64,000 nt of DNA from Levilactobacillus spicheri DSM 15429 (GTDB lineage: Bacteria; Bacillota; Bacilli; Lactobacillales; Lactobacillaceae), in assembly GCF_001435095.1 (NCBI RefSeq), contig NZ_AZFC01000001.1:62001-126000 (forward strand), in the 5' to 3' direction. A model generated the notes under the pieces. The model saw nothing but the letters and a program-made list of their open reading frames with translations, did no database searches and was not told the origin of the DNA. Of the stretch, positions 8,290-16,899 are shown in pieces. The translations under genes were made by a program, and so were the position numbers. Positions within the stretch are counted from its first letter, which is position 1. Each line of letters starts with the position of its first letter.

Positions 8290-8961
8290 ATGCGTCTGAT
8301 TCAAAACGACTCGTTGAAGCAGCGGTTCAGCGCCGAATCCCACTTTGAAGAGCAATTTTCTTTTCCCGTGCTGGCCAACACCCGGTTGGTCTTCTTTCCG
8401 GCCAACAGCACCCTCATCCACGAAAACGCCGCTTCGCCCGACCTGTTCTACCTGGTGCGCGGCCGGACCAAGCTGTCCCACACGCTCGCCAACGGCAAAA
8501 CGTTGATCACCGGGTTCTTCACGCCGCCCTGCTTCTTAGGCGAGATGGAGCTGATCGACCCCACCTCCCCGGCCTTTGCGGTGCAGGCCATCGAAGACTG
8601 CTGGTGTCTGGCCCTGACCAAGGCCCCCATCGCGACCCAACTCCTCAACGACCCCGTTTTCCTGCGGCACATCTGCATCTACCTCACCCACAAGGACGTT
8701 TCCAACCTGACGCAGGCCGCCCGGAATCAGGGATTCACCGCCGCGCAACGACTTGCGGCCTTCATCTTGCTGACGGAGAATCACGGTCAATATCACGAGC
8801 AACACACCCAGGTCGCCCAATACCTCGGCATCTCCTACCGGCACCTGCTGTATGTCATCGCCGACTTCCTGCGCCAAGGGTACCTGGTGAAGACCCCGAC
8901 CGGCTACCGGATTCACGACCGGGCCGCCCTACACCGGCTGGCCCACGACCTCGCCGACTAA
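8290..8961 (+). CDS. Crp/Fnr-family regulator, YeiL-like
   Basis: 223-residue regulator with an N-terminal cyclic-nucleotide-binding-like beta barrel (about residues 30-130: FYLVRGRTKLSHTL, GFFTPPCFLGEMELID) and a C-terminal winged helix with recognition segment QVAQYLGISYRHLLYVIADF. The sequence style and position next to a nucleoside hydrolase resemble YeiL, a Crp/Fnr-type protein linked to nucleoside use and starvation survival in E. coli. ATG at 8290 is chosen because AGGAGG lies 7 nt upstream; an earlier in-frame ATG at 8260 has no such site. Two cysteines sit near residues 101 and 124, but no Fnr cysteine cluster is present, so oxygen sensing by an iron-sulphur centre is not supported. 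Confidence 0.85.
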   Translation: MRLIQNDSLKQRFSAESHFEEQFSFPVLANTRLVFFPANSTLIHENAASPDLFYLVRGRTKLSHTLANGKTLITGFFTPPCFLGEMELIDPTSPAFAVQAIEDCWCLALTKAPIATQLLNDPVFLRHICIYLTHKDVSNLTQAARNQGFTAAQRLAAFILLTENHGQYHEQHTQVAQYLGISYRHLLYVIADFLRQGYLVKTPTGYRIHDRAALHRLAHDLAD

Positions 8962-9010
8962 AAAAGTTCCCCGTTCGCCCACCCCACAGGTGGCGAAACG
9001 GGGAACTTTT
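8961..9010. terminator. Strong bidirectional terminator
   Basis: Long near-perfect stem AAGTTCCCCGTTCGCC/GGCGAAACGGGGAACTT with flanking A and T tracts between convergent genes. Confidence 0.88.
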
Positions 9011-9029
9011 GCGTTCAAAATCCAGGCAG

Positions 9030-10214
9030 CTAGGCAGCTTCAACCAACGGATAGAGCTTGGTCAGCTTGCCCGTCAGGTACACCCCGGCACTCAAGAGGA
9101 CCAGTAGCAGGAGCGTCGTCCCGCCGATAAAGTCGAGTCGCTGGAGCCACGAATACCCCAGCACCCCGACCAGCCACCAGGCAAAGTTCCAGCCCAGGGC
9201 CAGCCGCTGCTTCAGGCCAAACACGCTGACCGCGAGAATGGCGAACAAGGGGGTAAAGACCGCCCCAATCGCGTACAGGAAGTTCTGGTAATAACTCATC
9301 GAGACGCCCAGGGCGATGGCCAGCCCCACCAGCGTCACCCCGACGCCCCAGAGGTTGACGTGCCCGCGGTGAAACAGGTTGTTCAGGTTCGTGGCCGCCG
9401 AGTACGCGTCCATGAAGGTCGTCGTCACGGTCGAAAAGACGATCACCAACAGGGCCAGGCTGCCGATTTTGGACTCGGCCAGCACCGCCGTGAAGTCGGC
9501 ATTGCCGGTCAGCACGACCGTCAGGAGCCCAATCGTGAACATCGCGATACTTCCCAGGAAGTACCCGCTGACGCTGACCAGACTGGCGCGCCATGGCTGT
9601 TGCGTTTCGCCGCGGGTGTAGTCCCCAATCAGCGGCAACCAGGACAGGGCCATGGTCACGTTCAACTCCACGGCGCTCCCAAAGCTCAGGGAGACCCCGC
9701 TGACGGCGTGCACGCTGCCGCTGGCCACGATGGTGCCCATCATCACCAGCATTCCCACGGCCAGCAGCACGACCACGACGTTATTGATGCGGAACAACCA
9801 GTCGTGGTTCATCAGCAACCAGATGATGATCAGCACCGCCACGATGCTGGCCATGACCGCCGCCGACTGGAAGTGAAACAGGTGCCGCGAGATGCCGTTC
9901 ATCGCCAGCTGGGCGTTGACGATCATCACCGCGGTCCAGCCCAGCAGTTGCAATGCGTTCAGGAGAGAGAACAGGCGCACGCCCCACGGACCGAAAACGG
10001 TCTGGGTCACGGCAATCGCCGTCTGGTGTTGCCGCGCCGACAGGTAGGCCGCCGGTAATAGGAACAGGCCGCACCCGATTACGTGCCCCAACAGGATGGC
10101 CAGCAGCCCGAGCCGCCAACCCAGCGGCGCCAACAGCGTCCCGGTGACGATCTCCGCAATCGAGATGGCCGCCCCCAACCACAACAGAAACTGACTTCGA
10201 TATCGAATAGCCAT
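9030..10214 (-). CDS. cytX: CytX-type hydroxymethylpyrimidine permease
   Basis: 394-residue purine-cytosine permease relative with about twelve membrane helices. The start carries GAAISIAEIVTGTLLAPLGW, typical of the NCS1 CytX branch; later segments GDYTRGETQQPW and TTTFMDAYSAATNLNN fit the same family. CytX proteins import the thiamine pyrimidine moiety (HMP). The assignment is made firm by the TPP riboswitch and terminator in its leader (10241-10374), which would shut the gene off when thiamine pyrophosphate is plentiful. Without that leader one would call it a cytosine permease. Ribosome site AAGGGAA before the ATG. Single gene, no thi genes alongside. Confidence 0.9.
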   Translation of the reverse strand: MAIRYRSQFLLWLGAAISIAEIVTGTLLAPLGWRLGLLAILLGHVIGCGLFLLPAAYLSARQHQTAIAVTQTVFGPWGVRLFSLLNALQLLGWTAVMIVNAQLAMNGISRHLFHFQSAAVMASIVAVLIIIWLLMNHDWLFRINNVVVVLLAVGMLVMMGTIVASGSVHAVSGVSLSFGSAVELNVTMALSWLPLIGDYTRGETQQPWRASLVSVSGYFLGSIAMFTIGLLTVVLTGNADFTAVLAESKIGSLALLVIVFSTVTTTFMDAYSAATNLNNLFHRGHVNLWGVGVTLVGLAIALGVSMSYYQNFLYAIGAVFTPLFAILAVSVFGLKQRLALGWNFAWWLVGVLGYSWLQRLDFIGGTTLLLLVLLSAGVYLTGKLTKLYPLVEAA

Positions 10215-10240
10215 AAAGAAATTCCCTTCTAATTATGTAT

Positions 10241-10284
10241 TAAAAAGACGACCCCGTTGCGTGTAACCGCGCGAAAGTCGTCTT
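10241..10284 (-). terminator. TPP-riboswitch expression-platform terminator
   Basis: AAGACGAC/GTCGTCTT stem followed by TTTTT on the minus strand, directly after the aptamer and before cytX. Confidence 0.85.
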
Positions 10285-10290
10285 AACCGA

Positions 10291-10374
10291 ACACTTTCCT
10301 TCGCAAGTTCTAACTTAACAGGTTCAAAGGGATCGGACCTACGTCCATCTCAGCCACAGCGGCACCCCTAGTGT
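10291..10374 (-). ncRNA. TPP riboswitch aptamer
   Basis: On the minus strand it reads ACACTAGGGGTGCC, then GGCTGAGATGG with the conserved CUGAGA, then GAACCTGTTAAG and TTGCGAAGGAAAGTGT, which closes the first stem (ACACT/AGTGT). These are the conserved THI-box elements. It controls cytX. It starts only 8 nt after the stop of the gene at 10383. Confidence 0.95.
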
Positions 10375-10382
10375 CTTTTCAT

Positions 10383-10688
10383 TTAATTGCCTTCATGATA
10401 CCGTGAAACCGCGCCAAACTCAACCAGCCGCCGCAAGCCCACCACATCGGTCGCCGTGGGCCGCTGTGTCTGGGGGATTAGGGCTGCGTGAATGTCCGGT
10501 AACGACACGCCGCAGAGGCGGCAGGCCTTGACCACCCGCAGGCGCGCCAAGCTGGTGGCCGTCAACGCCCACTCACCATTCGCCTGTTCTGTCGCCTCGG
10601 GCACGAGATCGTGGGCACAATAACGCTTCACCGCGGCCGGAGTCATCCCCACTTGGTCGGCCGCCTGTTGACTGGTATATCGTTGCAA
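10383..10688 (-). CDS. Small MerR-like helix-turn-helix protein
   Basis: 101-residue protein. The N-terminus (YTSQQAADQVGMTPAAVKRYCAHDLVPEA) has the MerR-type recognition helix and wing; the C-terminal half contains LRVVKACRLCGVSLPDIHAAL, as in MerR proteins, but there is no room for the long dimerisation coil. An in-frame start at 10739 exists, but TTG at 10688 has GGAAGGGG 9 nt upstream and gives the usual MerR beginning. It lies directly ahead of the TPP aptamer with no terminator between, so transcription could continue into the riboswitch. Target unknown; a dyad at 10737-10763 could be its own operator. Confidence 0.65.
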   Translation of the reverse strand: MQRYTSQQAADQVGMTPAAVKRYCAHDLVPEATEQANGEWALTATSLARLRVVKACRLCGVSLPDIHAALIPQTQRPTATDVVGLRRLVEFGAVSRYHEGN

Positions 10689-10736
10689 GTTCGATTTCCC
10701 CTTCCTTCGACGGATAGCCGTCGCTACGTGGTCTGA

Positions 10737-10763
10737 CAAAATAGCGAATCATCGGTTATTTTG
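10737..10763. promoter_or_regulatory. Dyad upstream of the MerR-like gene
   Basis: Arms CAAAATA/TATTTTG with inner CGA/TCG pairing, about 50 bp before the TTG start. A possible -35 TTGACG lies farther upstream (10799-10804, minus strand) in an AT-rich stretch. Confidence 0.4.
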
Positions 10764-10921
10764 TTATTAATCATTAAATCTATCTTTTAATAATTAATCG
10801 TCAACATGTCATACTCATAGCATAACTGGAACCCGCACCAGCTGACAACCCCCTTTACCAAAACAATGCGTAATCTTTACAGTACCAGTCACTTTAACGA
10901 ATTAATTATAATGGAGTTCAC

Positions 10922-10957
10922 AAAAAATCCGAGCCAGCTAACCGCCGACTCGGATTA
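10922..10957 (-). terminator. Terminator of lacLM
   Basis: AATCCGAG/CTCGGATT stem and TTTTTT on the minus strand, just after the lacM stop. Confidence 0.85.
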
Positions 10958-10972
10958 TTAATAATTAATTAT

Positions 10973-11941
10973 TCAGGCCGTGGGACCCGCAATTTCAACG
11001 GTGAAGTCGTGGTCCGTTTCGGCCGAGACGTGGTACGCGTCCTCGACGTCGGCGCCCCAGCTGTCGATGCCGCCGACACCCCGAACGGCGCCGAAGAGCG
11101 TCAAGACGGTCCGCCGGGCGAGTGGTAACTCCTCGATGTGCGTGGCGTTTTCCAGTTCGGCCGCGGTATACGGCAGGCAGCTGAAGGCAAACGGCTGGTC
11201 ACCGTGTTGCCGCACCGTCAACTGGAACGGGTCACGGTCCGGATCGGCGTTGTTGAGCGTCGTCTCGCGGGTGATCTTGACCCAGTGGGTCGCCATGTGC
11301 ATCCCGTTTTCCTGCGGCACCATGTAGGGCGTCACCGGCAGGCCCGTGACCTGGTAAGTCCCCGGACGCCCTCCCGCCATGCGGTCGGGATAGGTCTCGC
11401 CCGACAACCCCTGGTAGGTGAACTCGGTGGCGACGGTCGGGGCGATCAGCCGCAACCCAAACGCGGGCAGTTCCGGCAGCCCCGGTTGCCCCGTGTAGTG
11501 GGTCGTGACTGCGATGGTCCCGGTGCCGTCCACCGTATACGCCACGGTCACCATGGTCGCGGGAACCGTCGCCGTAGCGTAGGTGTAGGTCACCGTGACC
11601 GTTTGGGCCGTTTCGTTGTCCGAGTACCGGTTGTTCTCCGGTGCGATGGGCAACGTGATGGGCTGCCCGTTGACCGCCACGGCCACGGACCGGCAGGGAC
11701 TGAAGAGGTCCGCGCCCAGCCACATGGCCGAGGTCTCGGAGAAGTGATTGCCCCGGTCGTTGTCGGTCGTTGCCCGCCAGAAGGCCGGTTTCGGCGTGCG
11801 GTACAGCCACTCCTTACCGAACTGCTTAAGCGACTCCAGGCCGCCGCGCTCGTAGCTGAAAATGTACTGAAAATGCTCACCGGCCAGGCCTAAGGTCCCG
11901 TCGCCGTAAATCACGCGTAACTCAGTCGTCGTACTTGCCAT
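10973..11941 (-). CDS. lacM: Beta-galactosidase small subunit LacM
   Basis: 322-residue small chain of the split GH2 beta-galactosidase; it corresponds to the C-terminal domain of LacZ and forms the active enzyme with LacL. Family marks are [18 protein letters not shown] near residue 30 and the segment [14 protein letters not shown], followed by later [11 protein letters not shown] and [16 protein letters not shown] at 11941 overlaps the end of lacL by 20 bases, the arrangement seen in other lactobacilli, with AGGAGGTGA inside lacL as ribosome site. Both genes are read from the lacL promoter. Confidence 0.96.
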   Translation of the reverse strand: MASTTTELRVIYGDGTLGLAGEHFQYIFSYERGGLESLKQFGKEWLYRTPKPAFWRATTDNDRGNHFSETSAMWLGADLFSPCRSVAVAVNGQPITLPIAPENNRYSDNETAQTVTVTYTYATATVPATMVTVAYTVDGTGTIAVTTHYTGQPGLPELPAFGLRLIAPTVATEFTYQGLSGETYPDRMAGGRPGTYQVTGLPVTPYMVPQENGMHMATHWVKITRETTLNNADPDRDPFQLTVRQHGDQPFAFSCLPYTAAELENATHIEELPLARRTVLTLFGAVRGVGGIDSWGADVEDAYHVSAETDHDFTVEIAGPTA

Positions 11942-13817
11942 AGTAGTGGCTCACCTCCTGAAGTGCGGGCTTCGGCGTCCGGTCGGCAAAGAGCAGGCCG
12001 TCGCCCGAAAACTCATAGTCTGAATGACGGTCGTCAAAGTCCCCGCCATAACGCAAGACGGGCTTACCCGTGACCTCATCGGTGACCCACAGGGCCTGAT
12101 CGATGTAGTCCCAGATGAAGCCACCTTGATACATCGGAAACTCGTCGAGCAGATCCGTATAGCTGTTCATGCCGCCCAGGGAATTCCCCATGTCGTGCAT
12201 GTATTCGCAGTTGATAAACGGCTTCTGCGGGTCGTGCTCCAGATAATCGCGGATGGCCATCGGCGGATCGTACATCATGCTCTCCATATCGGAGATGCGG
12301 TCCTGGTAGACCCGGTTGCGGCAGACCCCTTCATAGTGGGTCAGCCGGGTATCGTCGTGCTCTTTATAGAACTGGTTCATCGCGGCCAGGTTATCGCCCG
12401 CATAGGATTCATTTCCCAGTGACCAAAACAAGATGGCTGGGTGATTCTTAAAGGTCTCATAGTTGCTGCGGGCCCGGTCAAGCACCACCTCACGCCACTG
12501 GGGCAGTGAGCCGGGGACGTTGTCGGACGGCTCCACGGCGCCCATCTTCTGCCAGGTACCGTGCGTTTCCAGGTTGTTCTCGGCCATCATGTAGATGCCG
12601 TTCTGGTCACACAGGTCGTACCAGGCATCCTGGTCGGGATAGTGGCAGGTCCGCACCGCGTTGATGTGGTGGTCCTTAAAGATCGCGATGTCGGCCTGCA
12701 TGTCGGCCAACGAAATGACCCGGCCGGACCGGGCGTCCCACTCGTGGCGGTTGACGCCGTTTAGAATCAGGCGTTTTCCGTTGAGCAGCATCACCTTGTC
12801 CTTGAGCTCGACGCGCCGGAAGCCGACAGCGACTGGCACCACCTCGACCACGGTCCCCTGAGCGTCCAACAACCGGATGGTCAGGCGATAGAGGTACGGG
12901 GTGTGGTGGGCCCAGAGGTGCACCTGCGGCACCGGCAAGTGGCTGAGTCGCAGGTCGCCCTTTGCCCCCACGGTCTGGGTCAGGATCGTCTGCCCCGCGG
13001 CATCCGCCAGGGTCACCTGAGCCTGAGCCCCGGTCGTTGCCTGTAAACTCTGCAGCCGCAGCCGCAAATTCAGGTCACCGGTCTGCAGGTCCGGCGTCAC
13101 GTTGGCGCGAACCGTCAAGTCGGCGAGGTGAATCGCCGGCTGTGCCAGCAAGCGCACGCTGCGGAAGATGCCGGAGAACCGGAAGAAGTCCTGGTCCTCC
13201 AGGAAGGCCGCGGTACTGCGTTTGAAGACCTCAACGGCGATCAGGTTCTCCCCGTCCTGCAGGTAGGGCGTCAGGTCGAACTCGGACCGCGTGAAGCTGT
13301 CCTCGGCATACCCCACGAAGTGCCCGTTCAGCCAGAGGTACATGGCCTCCTCAACCCCGTCGAACTGGACGGTGACCGTGTGATGGCGCAGACCGGGCGC
13401 CAGGGTAAAGGTCCGAACGTAGGCGCCGACCGTGTTATCGGCCCCCTGACTGAACATCCCCGGCATCCCGGTCTGATCCCCCAGGGTGTACGCGGGCCGC
13501 CGGTACTGCTTGCCCTCCCAGGGATACAGCGTGTTGGTGTAGTGAAGCTGACCGTAGCCGGCGAGCTCGATGTGGCCCGGCACCTGAATCGTGTCGAACC
13601 CGCTGCGATCGAAGTCCGGCCGATAAAAGCCCTGCGGCCGGTCCTGCGGTGTCGCCGCAAAGGCAAACTGCCAGGTCCCGTCCAGGCTCTGTTCTAACTG
13701 GTTGTCGCCGCTCTTCGCGTCGGCGTCCGTGGCGTAGTAGTGGTGGTCACTGTGCGCCGGTAGCTGGTTCACGCGAAACGTCTGCGGGTCATCCAACCAT
13801 TTCAATTCTGCTTGCAA
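11922..13817 (-). CDS. lacL: Beta-galactosidase large subunit LacL
   Basis: 631-residue large chain of the heterodimeric GH2 enzyme, hydrolysing lactose and other beta-galactosides in the cytoplasm. It carries the jelly-roll and immunoglobulin-like domains and the TIM barrel, with the acid/base region [13 protein letters not shown] and the nucleophile region [13 protein letters not shown]. The start is taken as TTG at 13817, 7 nt after AAGGAGGG; the protein then opens with [11 protein letters not shown], as in known LacL proteins. The longer frame to 13877 would run through the promoter and cre site. Expression is probably subject to CcpA. Confidence 0.96.
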   Translation of the reverse strand: MQAELKWLDDPQTFRVNQLPAHSDHHYYATDADAKSGDNQLEQSLDGTWQFAFAATPQDRPQGFYRPDFDRSGFDTIQVPGHIELAGYGQLHYTNTLYPWEGKQYRRPAYTLGDQTGMPGMFSQGADNTVGAYVRTFTLAPGLRHHTVTVQFDGVEEAMYLWLNGHFVGYAEDSFTRSEFDLTPYLQDGENLIAVEVFKRSTAAFLEDQDFFRFSGIFRSVRLLAQPAIHLADLTVRANVTPDLQTGDLNLRLRLQSLQATTGAQAQVTLADAAGQTILTQTVGAKGDLRLSHLPVPQVHLWAHHTPYLYRLTIRLLDAQGTVVEVVPVAVGFRRVELKDKVMLLNGKRLILNGVNRHEWDARSGRVISLADMQADIAIFKDHHINAVRTCHYPDQDAWYDLCDQNGIYMMAENNLETHGTWQKMGAVEPSDNVPGSLPQWREVVLDRARSNYETFKNHPAILFWSLGNESYAGDNLAAMNQFYKEHDDTRLTHYEGVCRNRVYQDRISDMESMMYDPPMAIRDYLEHDPQKPFINCEYMHDMGNSLGGMNSYTDLLDEFPMYQGGFIWDYIDQALWVTDEVTGKPVLRYGGDFDDRHSDYEFSGDGLLFADRTPKPALQEVSHYYGKYDD

Positions 13818-13847
13818 GCCCAAACCCTCCTTAGGTTTCAGTGATAA

Positions 13848-13881
13848 TAAACCGCTTACATATTGGTATATGGTCATTGTA
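13848..13881 (-). promoter_or_regulatory. lacL promoter with cre site
   Basis: Minus-strand -10 TACAAT (13876-13881) is followed by ATGTAAGCGGTTTA (13848-13861), close to the CcpA consensus, positioned just downstream of the likely start point where CcpA acts as a roadblock. Confidence 0.7.
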
Positions 13882-13953
13882 CTACAGGTTTCATGGTTTT
13901 AGTAAAAGTTACGGCAACTTTTTCTGCTGTTACCGGCAGCCACCCTTGCAAAA

Positions 13954-13969
13954 TGTTTCATGTGGAACA
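13954..13969. promoter_or_regulatory. parS-like site 2
   Basis: TGTTTCATGTGGAACA; its complement TGTTCCACATGAAACA differs from the B. subtilis parS TGTTCCACGTGAAACA by one base. Between divergent lacL and the gene at 14027. Confidence 0.7.
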
Positions 13970-14026
13970 TCACCCCCGCACCTTCTCCCCCGTTTCCTGC
14001 TATACTTCTGTTAAGGAGGAGAAAAC

Positions 14027-14854
14027 ATGTTAAAAAAAATCAGTTTGTTACTGGCCATCGGGGTAATCGGGGTCCTCGGTCTCAGCACCCCGGCAGCCGC
14101 GAAGACGCGCTATACCATGGTCGATCATTCGACCTACGTGCAACCGCAAAACTACCATAACCGGGACACCCGGACGCACTACCTGTGGAACTGGAACCAC
14201 GGTGCCAAGTTACATAACCTGCGAAACTATCCCCACACGACCTGGAAGGTCACCCAAACAGCCCTGCTCAAGCACGGTCGGAAAGCCGCCCGCTACTACT
14301 ACGTGGTCAGTGCCAACGGCCGAACCAGTGGCTGGGTCTGGCACGGTTTCGTCACGGCCGGCACCGCCCGGAAACGGGCCGCTGCCAGCGTTGACGGCGT
14401 CTACTTCACCAGCAAGTCCTACTACGCCGGGACTGGCCGCTATTCGAACGCGCAACTTGAAGGTGTCGTGACCCAACGAATTCACGATGACGGCTTTGCC
14501 GTTAATAACGATCTCGCCATGGTGAACGACTACAACTGGTCGAATCAGCTCAGTCCCACGCCGTCCCAGCTTGCGCAATCGATTCAAGCCTTGCACCGCA
14601 AGCGGTTGACACCGGCTAACGTGGGTGTGGTCACTGCGACGCCGGCCGATTTGGCGCACTGGATCGACCCGCAGCACGGCAACGAGCAGCTGGAAGTCAC
14701 GGGGCAAGGCCAACTTGCCAGTCACCTGGTAAGCTGGGTCGAACAGCAATTAACGGCCCATCACGCGACCCAATATTCCCTGTACGACGGCTTCTCCGGT
14801 GAGATCTCGCAAAACACGCTCCACGTGCAGCTCATTCTGTATTATCTCAAGTAA
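14027..14854 (+). CDS. Secreted protein of unknown function
   Basis: 275 residues with a clear signal peptide (MLKKISLLLAIGVIGVLGLS, cleavage after about AAA at residue 25). The first mature part (about 45-110) resembles the short beta-rich cell-surface modules common in lactobacilli, with WNWNHGAKLHNLRNYPHTTW and YYYVVSANGRTSGWVWHGFV. The second half (about 125-275) contains an alternating helix pattern and no catalytic motif I recognise. Ribosome site AAGGAGGAG is strong. Single gene ended by the hairpin at 14886. Probably acts at the cell wall; function not known. Confidence 0.8.
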   Translation: MLKKISLLLAIGVIGVLGLSTPAAAKTRYTMVDHSTYVQPQNYHNRDTRTHYLWNWNHGAKLHNLRNYPHTTWKVTQTALLKHGRKAARYYYVVSANGRTSGWVWHGFVTAGTARKRAAASVDGVYFTSKSYYAGTGRYSNAQLEGVVTQRIHDDGFAVNNDLAMVNDYNWSNQLSPTPSQLAQSIQALHRKRLTPANVGVVTATPADLAHWIDPQHGNEQLEVTGQGQLASHLVSWVEQQLTAHHATQYSLYDGFSGEISQNTLHVQLILYYLK

Positions 14855-14885
14855 CCGACCAAAAGGATTTGAAACATAACTTTTA

Positions 14886-14933
14886 AAAAAAACAGAAGGG
14901 AAATTCAAACCGAGAATTTCCCTTCTGTTTTTT
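14886..14933. terminator. Bidirectional terminator
   Basis: ACAGAAGGGAAATTC/GAGAATTTCCCTTCTGT stem with A and T runs. Confidence 0.85.
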
Positions 14934-14955
14934 CTGAGTATCCAACTAGTTCCGT

Positions 14956-15087
14956 TCACTTTCCACGGCGTTTCCCGCGCCGCAACGTCCGCACGAACTG
15001 GACGATGCCCACGACCAGGAGAATTCCCGTTCCCCCTATAATCAGGTAAAGCAACGTGTCGCCAACGTATAACCACTGCAAAGTCAC
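14956..15087 (-). CDS. Small membrane peptide (43 residues)
   Basis: The GTG at 15087 is preceded by GGGGAGG at 11 nt. The peptide has one hydrophobic helix (LLYLIIGGTGILLVVGIVQF) and a basic tail RTLRRGKRRGK, suggesting a single-pass membrane protein with a cytoplasmic C-terminus. Longer in-frame starts up to 15222 would add a sequence without membrane-protein character and run across the MerR-type promoter of the next gene. Function unknown. Confidence 0.5.
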   Translation of the reverse strand: MTLQWLYVGDTLLYLIIGGTGILLVVGIVQFVRTLRRGKRRGK

Positions 15088-15185
15088 GATCAGCTTCACC
15101 TCCCCACGCCCAGTGTAACAAGGCCCGCGGGGGTTAAACAATCGCGTGGCGACCCACTGACCCGCAAAAAAGTTTCCCCAGGCTC

Positions 15186-15216
15186 TTGACCTCGAGTAGC
15201 CTCTAACTTCTATACT
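15186..15216 (+). promoter_or_regulatory. MerR-type promoter (19-bp spacer) of the aldo/keto reductase
   Basis: TTGACC (15186-15191), 19 bp, TATACT (15211-15216). The spacer begins with half-site ACCTCGAG, identical to that at 38093-38112, and a degenerate second half CTCTAACT. The dyad centre lies 7.5 bp into the spacer, as at the other two sites. Confidence 0.65.
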
Positions 15217-15259
15217 CATCACCGTTGAATCAATTCACACGATAAGGAGTGTTCTATTC

Positions 15260-16213
15260 ATGAAAACCATCACTTGGGGCAACACCCACGTTCAAACCTC
15301 AGCTGTGGCGCTGGGCATCATGCGGCTCTTGCGGCTCGACGTCTCCCAGGCGGCCGACCTCTTAACGGCCGCTCACGACCAAGGCGTGACCCACATCGAC
15401 TCCGCCGACATCTATGGCGTTGGCCAGTCCGAGACCATCTTTGGGGACGCCCTCAAACGTTCCGGCTTACGGCGCGAGGACCTGTTCATCCAATCTAAGG
15501 GTGGCATCGTTCCCGACCCCGCGAAGAGTTCCGGCGAAGTGGTCCTGGGCCAACGCTACGACTTCTCCAAGCAACACCTGATCGACGCCGTGGACGGCAT
15601 TCTCCAACGGATGCAGCTGGACTACCTGGACGCCTTTTTGCTGCACCGGCCAGACCCACTGATGGACCCCGCCGAAATTGCCGCGGCCTTCGATCAGCTG
15701 CAACAGAGCGGTAAGGTCCGCTACTTCGGGGTCTCCAACTTCAACCCGCAACAGGTCGCCCTGGTCCAGTCCGCCGTCTCCCAGAAGCTGATGGCTAACC
15801 AGCTCCAGTTCGGCGTGGGCCACACCGGTCCCATCGACTTCGGCCTGCACACCAACATGACCGACGACGCCAGCATCAACCACGATGGCGGCATTATCGA
15901 GTACTCGCGGCTGCACCAGATGACGATTCAAGCCTGGTCCCCGTTCCAGTACGGCCTGTTCGCCGGCACCTTCATCGATAACCCGGCCTTTCCGGACTTA
16001 AACGCGGCGCTACAAACGCTGGCGGACCGCTACCAGACGAATAAGAGCGCCATCGCCACCGCCTGGATTCTCCGGCACCCGGCCAACATGCAGGTCATTC
16101 TGGGCTCGATGAACCCCGTCCACCTCAAGGAAAGCCTGGCCGGCAGCGACATCACTTTGACCCGGCAGGAGTGGTACGACGTCTACCTGGCCGCGGGCAA
16201 CAGCTTGCCATAA
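15260..16213 (+). CDS. Aldo/keto reductase, YdhF-like
   Basis: 317-residue NADPH-dependent oxidoreductase of the AKR fold. The catalytic tetrad is visible: Asp in HIDSADIYG, Tyr in that same segment, Lys in DLFIQSKGGI and His in AFLLHRPDPLM. The C-terminal NADPH-binding segment includes ILGSMNPVHLKESLAGSDI. Overall arrangement matches E. coli YdhF-type proteins, substrate unknown. Its promoter is of the MerR type (15186-15216) and a MerR gene lies convergently downstream at 16313, so induction by aldehydes or other electrophiles is likely. Confidence 0.9.
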   Translation: MKTITWGNTHVQTSAVALGIMRLLRLDVSQAADLLTAAHDQGVTHIDSADIYGVGQSETIFGDALKRSGLRREDLFIQSKGGIVPDPAKSSGEVVLGQRYDFSKQHLIDAVDGILQRMQLDYLDAFLLHRPDPLMDPAEIAAAFDQLQQSGKVRYFGVSNFNPQQVALVQSAVSQKLMANQLQFGVGHTGPIDFGLHTNMTDDASINHDGGIIEYSRLHQMTIQAWSPFQYGLFAGTFIDNPAFPDLNAALQTLADRYQTNKSAIATAWILRHPANMQVILGSMNPVHLKESLAGSDITLTRQEWYDVYLAAGNSLP

Positions 16214-16247
16214 GCGGACCGCATCCCTATTATCTACACACAACCCC

Positions 16248-16283
16248 CAAAAACGCCTAGGACGGCCGTCCTAGGCGTTTCTT
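16248..16283. terminator. Bidirectional terminator, perfect palindrome
   Basis: A 30-nt perfect palindrome (16251-16280) with arms AAACGCCTAGGACGG and its complement, between convergent genes. Confidence 0.85.
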
Positions 16284-16312
16284 TCACGTTCTTCAGTTGG
16301 CACTTATCCCGG

Positions 16313-16765
16313 TTACTTGTGCGCGGGTTTCACCCGCAACGCGTCGTCGATGTAGATGGGCATGTCCGGCAAATCGCAATCGCCGGTGACCGCCGCCTCG
16401 GTCCCCGCTTCGCAGCAAGCCTCGAAGTAGCGGACCTTGTAATCGACCTTACGCCGGTAAGCCTGCAGCTGGGCGATCTGCTGGTCGACCTGGTCGCGCT
16501 GTTTGCGGAAGAGCGCCAACCGCTCGTTCAGCGTCCGGTCCCCCTCCATCGCGATTTCGACGAAGTGGCGAATGTCCTTCAGGGTCATCCCGGTCGCCTT
16601 CAGACAGGTGATCAGGTCGACCATGTCCAGGTCGTGCTCGGAGAACTCCCGCCGGCCCGCGGGGTTCCGCTGGACGAACGGCATCAGCCCCTCGTGATCG
16701 TAATAGCGTAACGTGTACGCACTGAGACCGGTTTTTTCGGCGACCTGCCCAATTGAATATGCCAT
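16313..16765 (-). CDS. MerR-family regulator, AdhR/NmlR-like
   Basis: 150-residue MerR protein: helix-turn-helix and wing (SIGQVAEKTGLSAYTLRYYDHEGL, residues 4-27; NPAGRREFSEHDL) followed by a long coiled dimerisation helix (about 75-120). Cys54 in LITCLKATGM is at the position of the conserved cysteine of the AdhR/NmlR group, which senses carbonyl electrophiles. ATG at 16765 is preceded by AGGAGGG; the earlier in-frame start lacks a site. The gene has its own promoter (TTGCGT, 17 bp, TATGAT). It lies between an aldo/keto reductase and an SDR gene and is the best candidate regulator for the three 19-bp-spacer promoters in this window. Confidence 0.88.
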   Translation of the reverse strand: MAYSIGQVAEKTGLSAYTLRYYDHEGLMPFVQRNPAGRREFSEHDLDMVDLITCLKATGMTLKDIRHFVEIAMEGDRTLNERLALFRKQRDQVDQQIAQLQAYRRKVDYKVRYFEACCEAGTEAAVTGDCDLPDMPIYIDDALRVKPAHK

Positions 16766-16899
16766 TAGTTTCCCTCCTAATCGAATCATAGTATCGTCCC
16801 ATCATACCGCCATCGCCGGCGAAACGCAATTTGCTTGCAGTGACTGAGAAACTTGCGTATCCTATAAGTAACCGTTTACATAATTTAGGAGGGATATCG

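Noticed and set aside
8290-8961. Fnr-type oxygen sensor
   Set aside because: The protein lacks the N-terminal cysteine cluster needed for an iron-sulphur centre.
13954-13969. Catabolite or FNR operator instead of parS
   Set aside because: Sequence matches the parS consensus over 15 of 16 bases, and identical sites occur next to unrelated genes.
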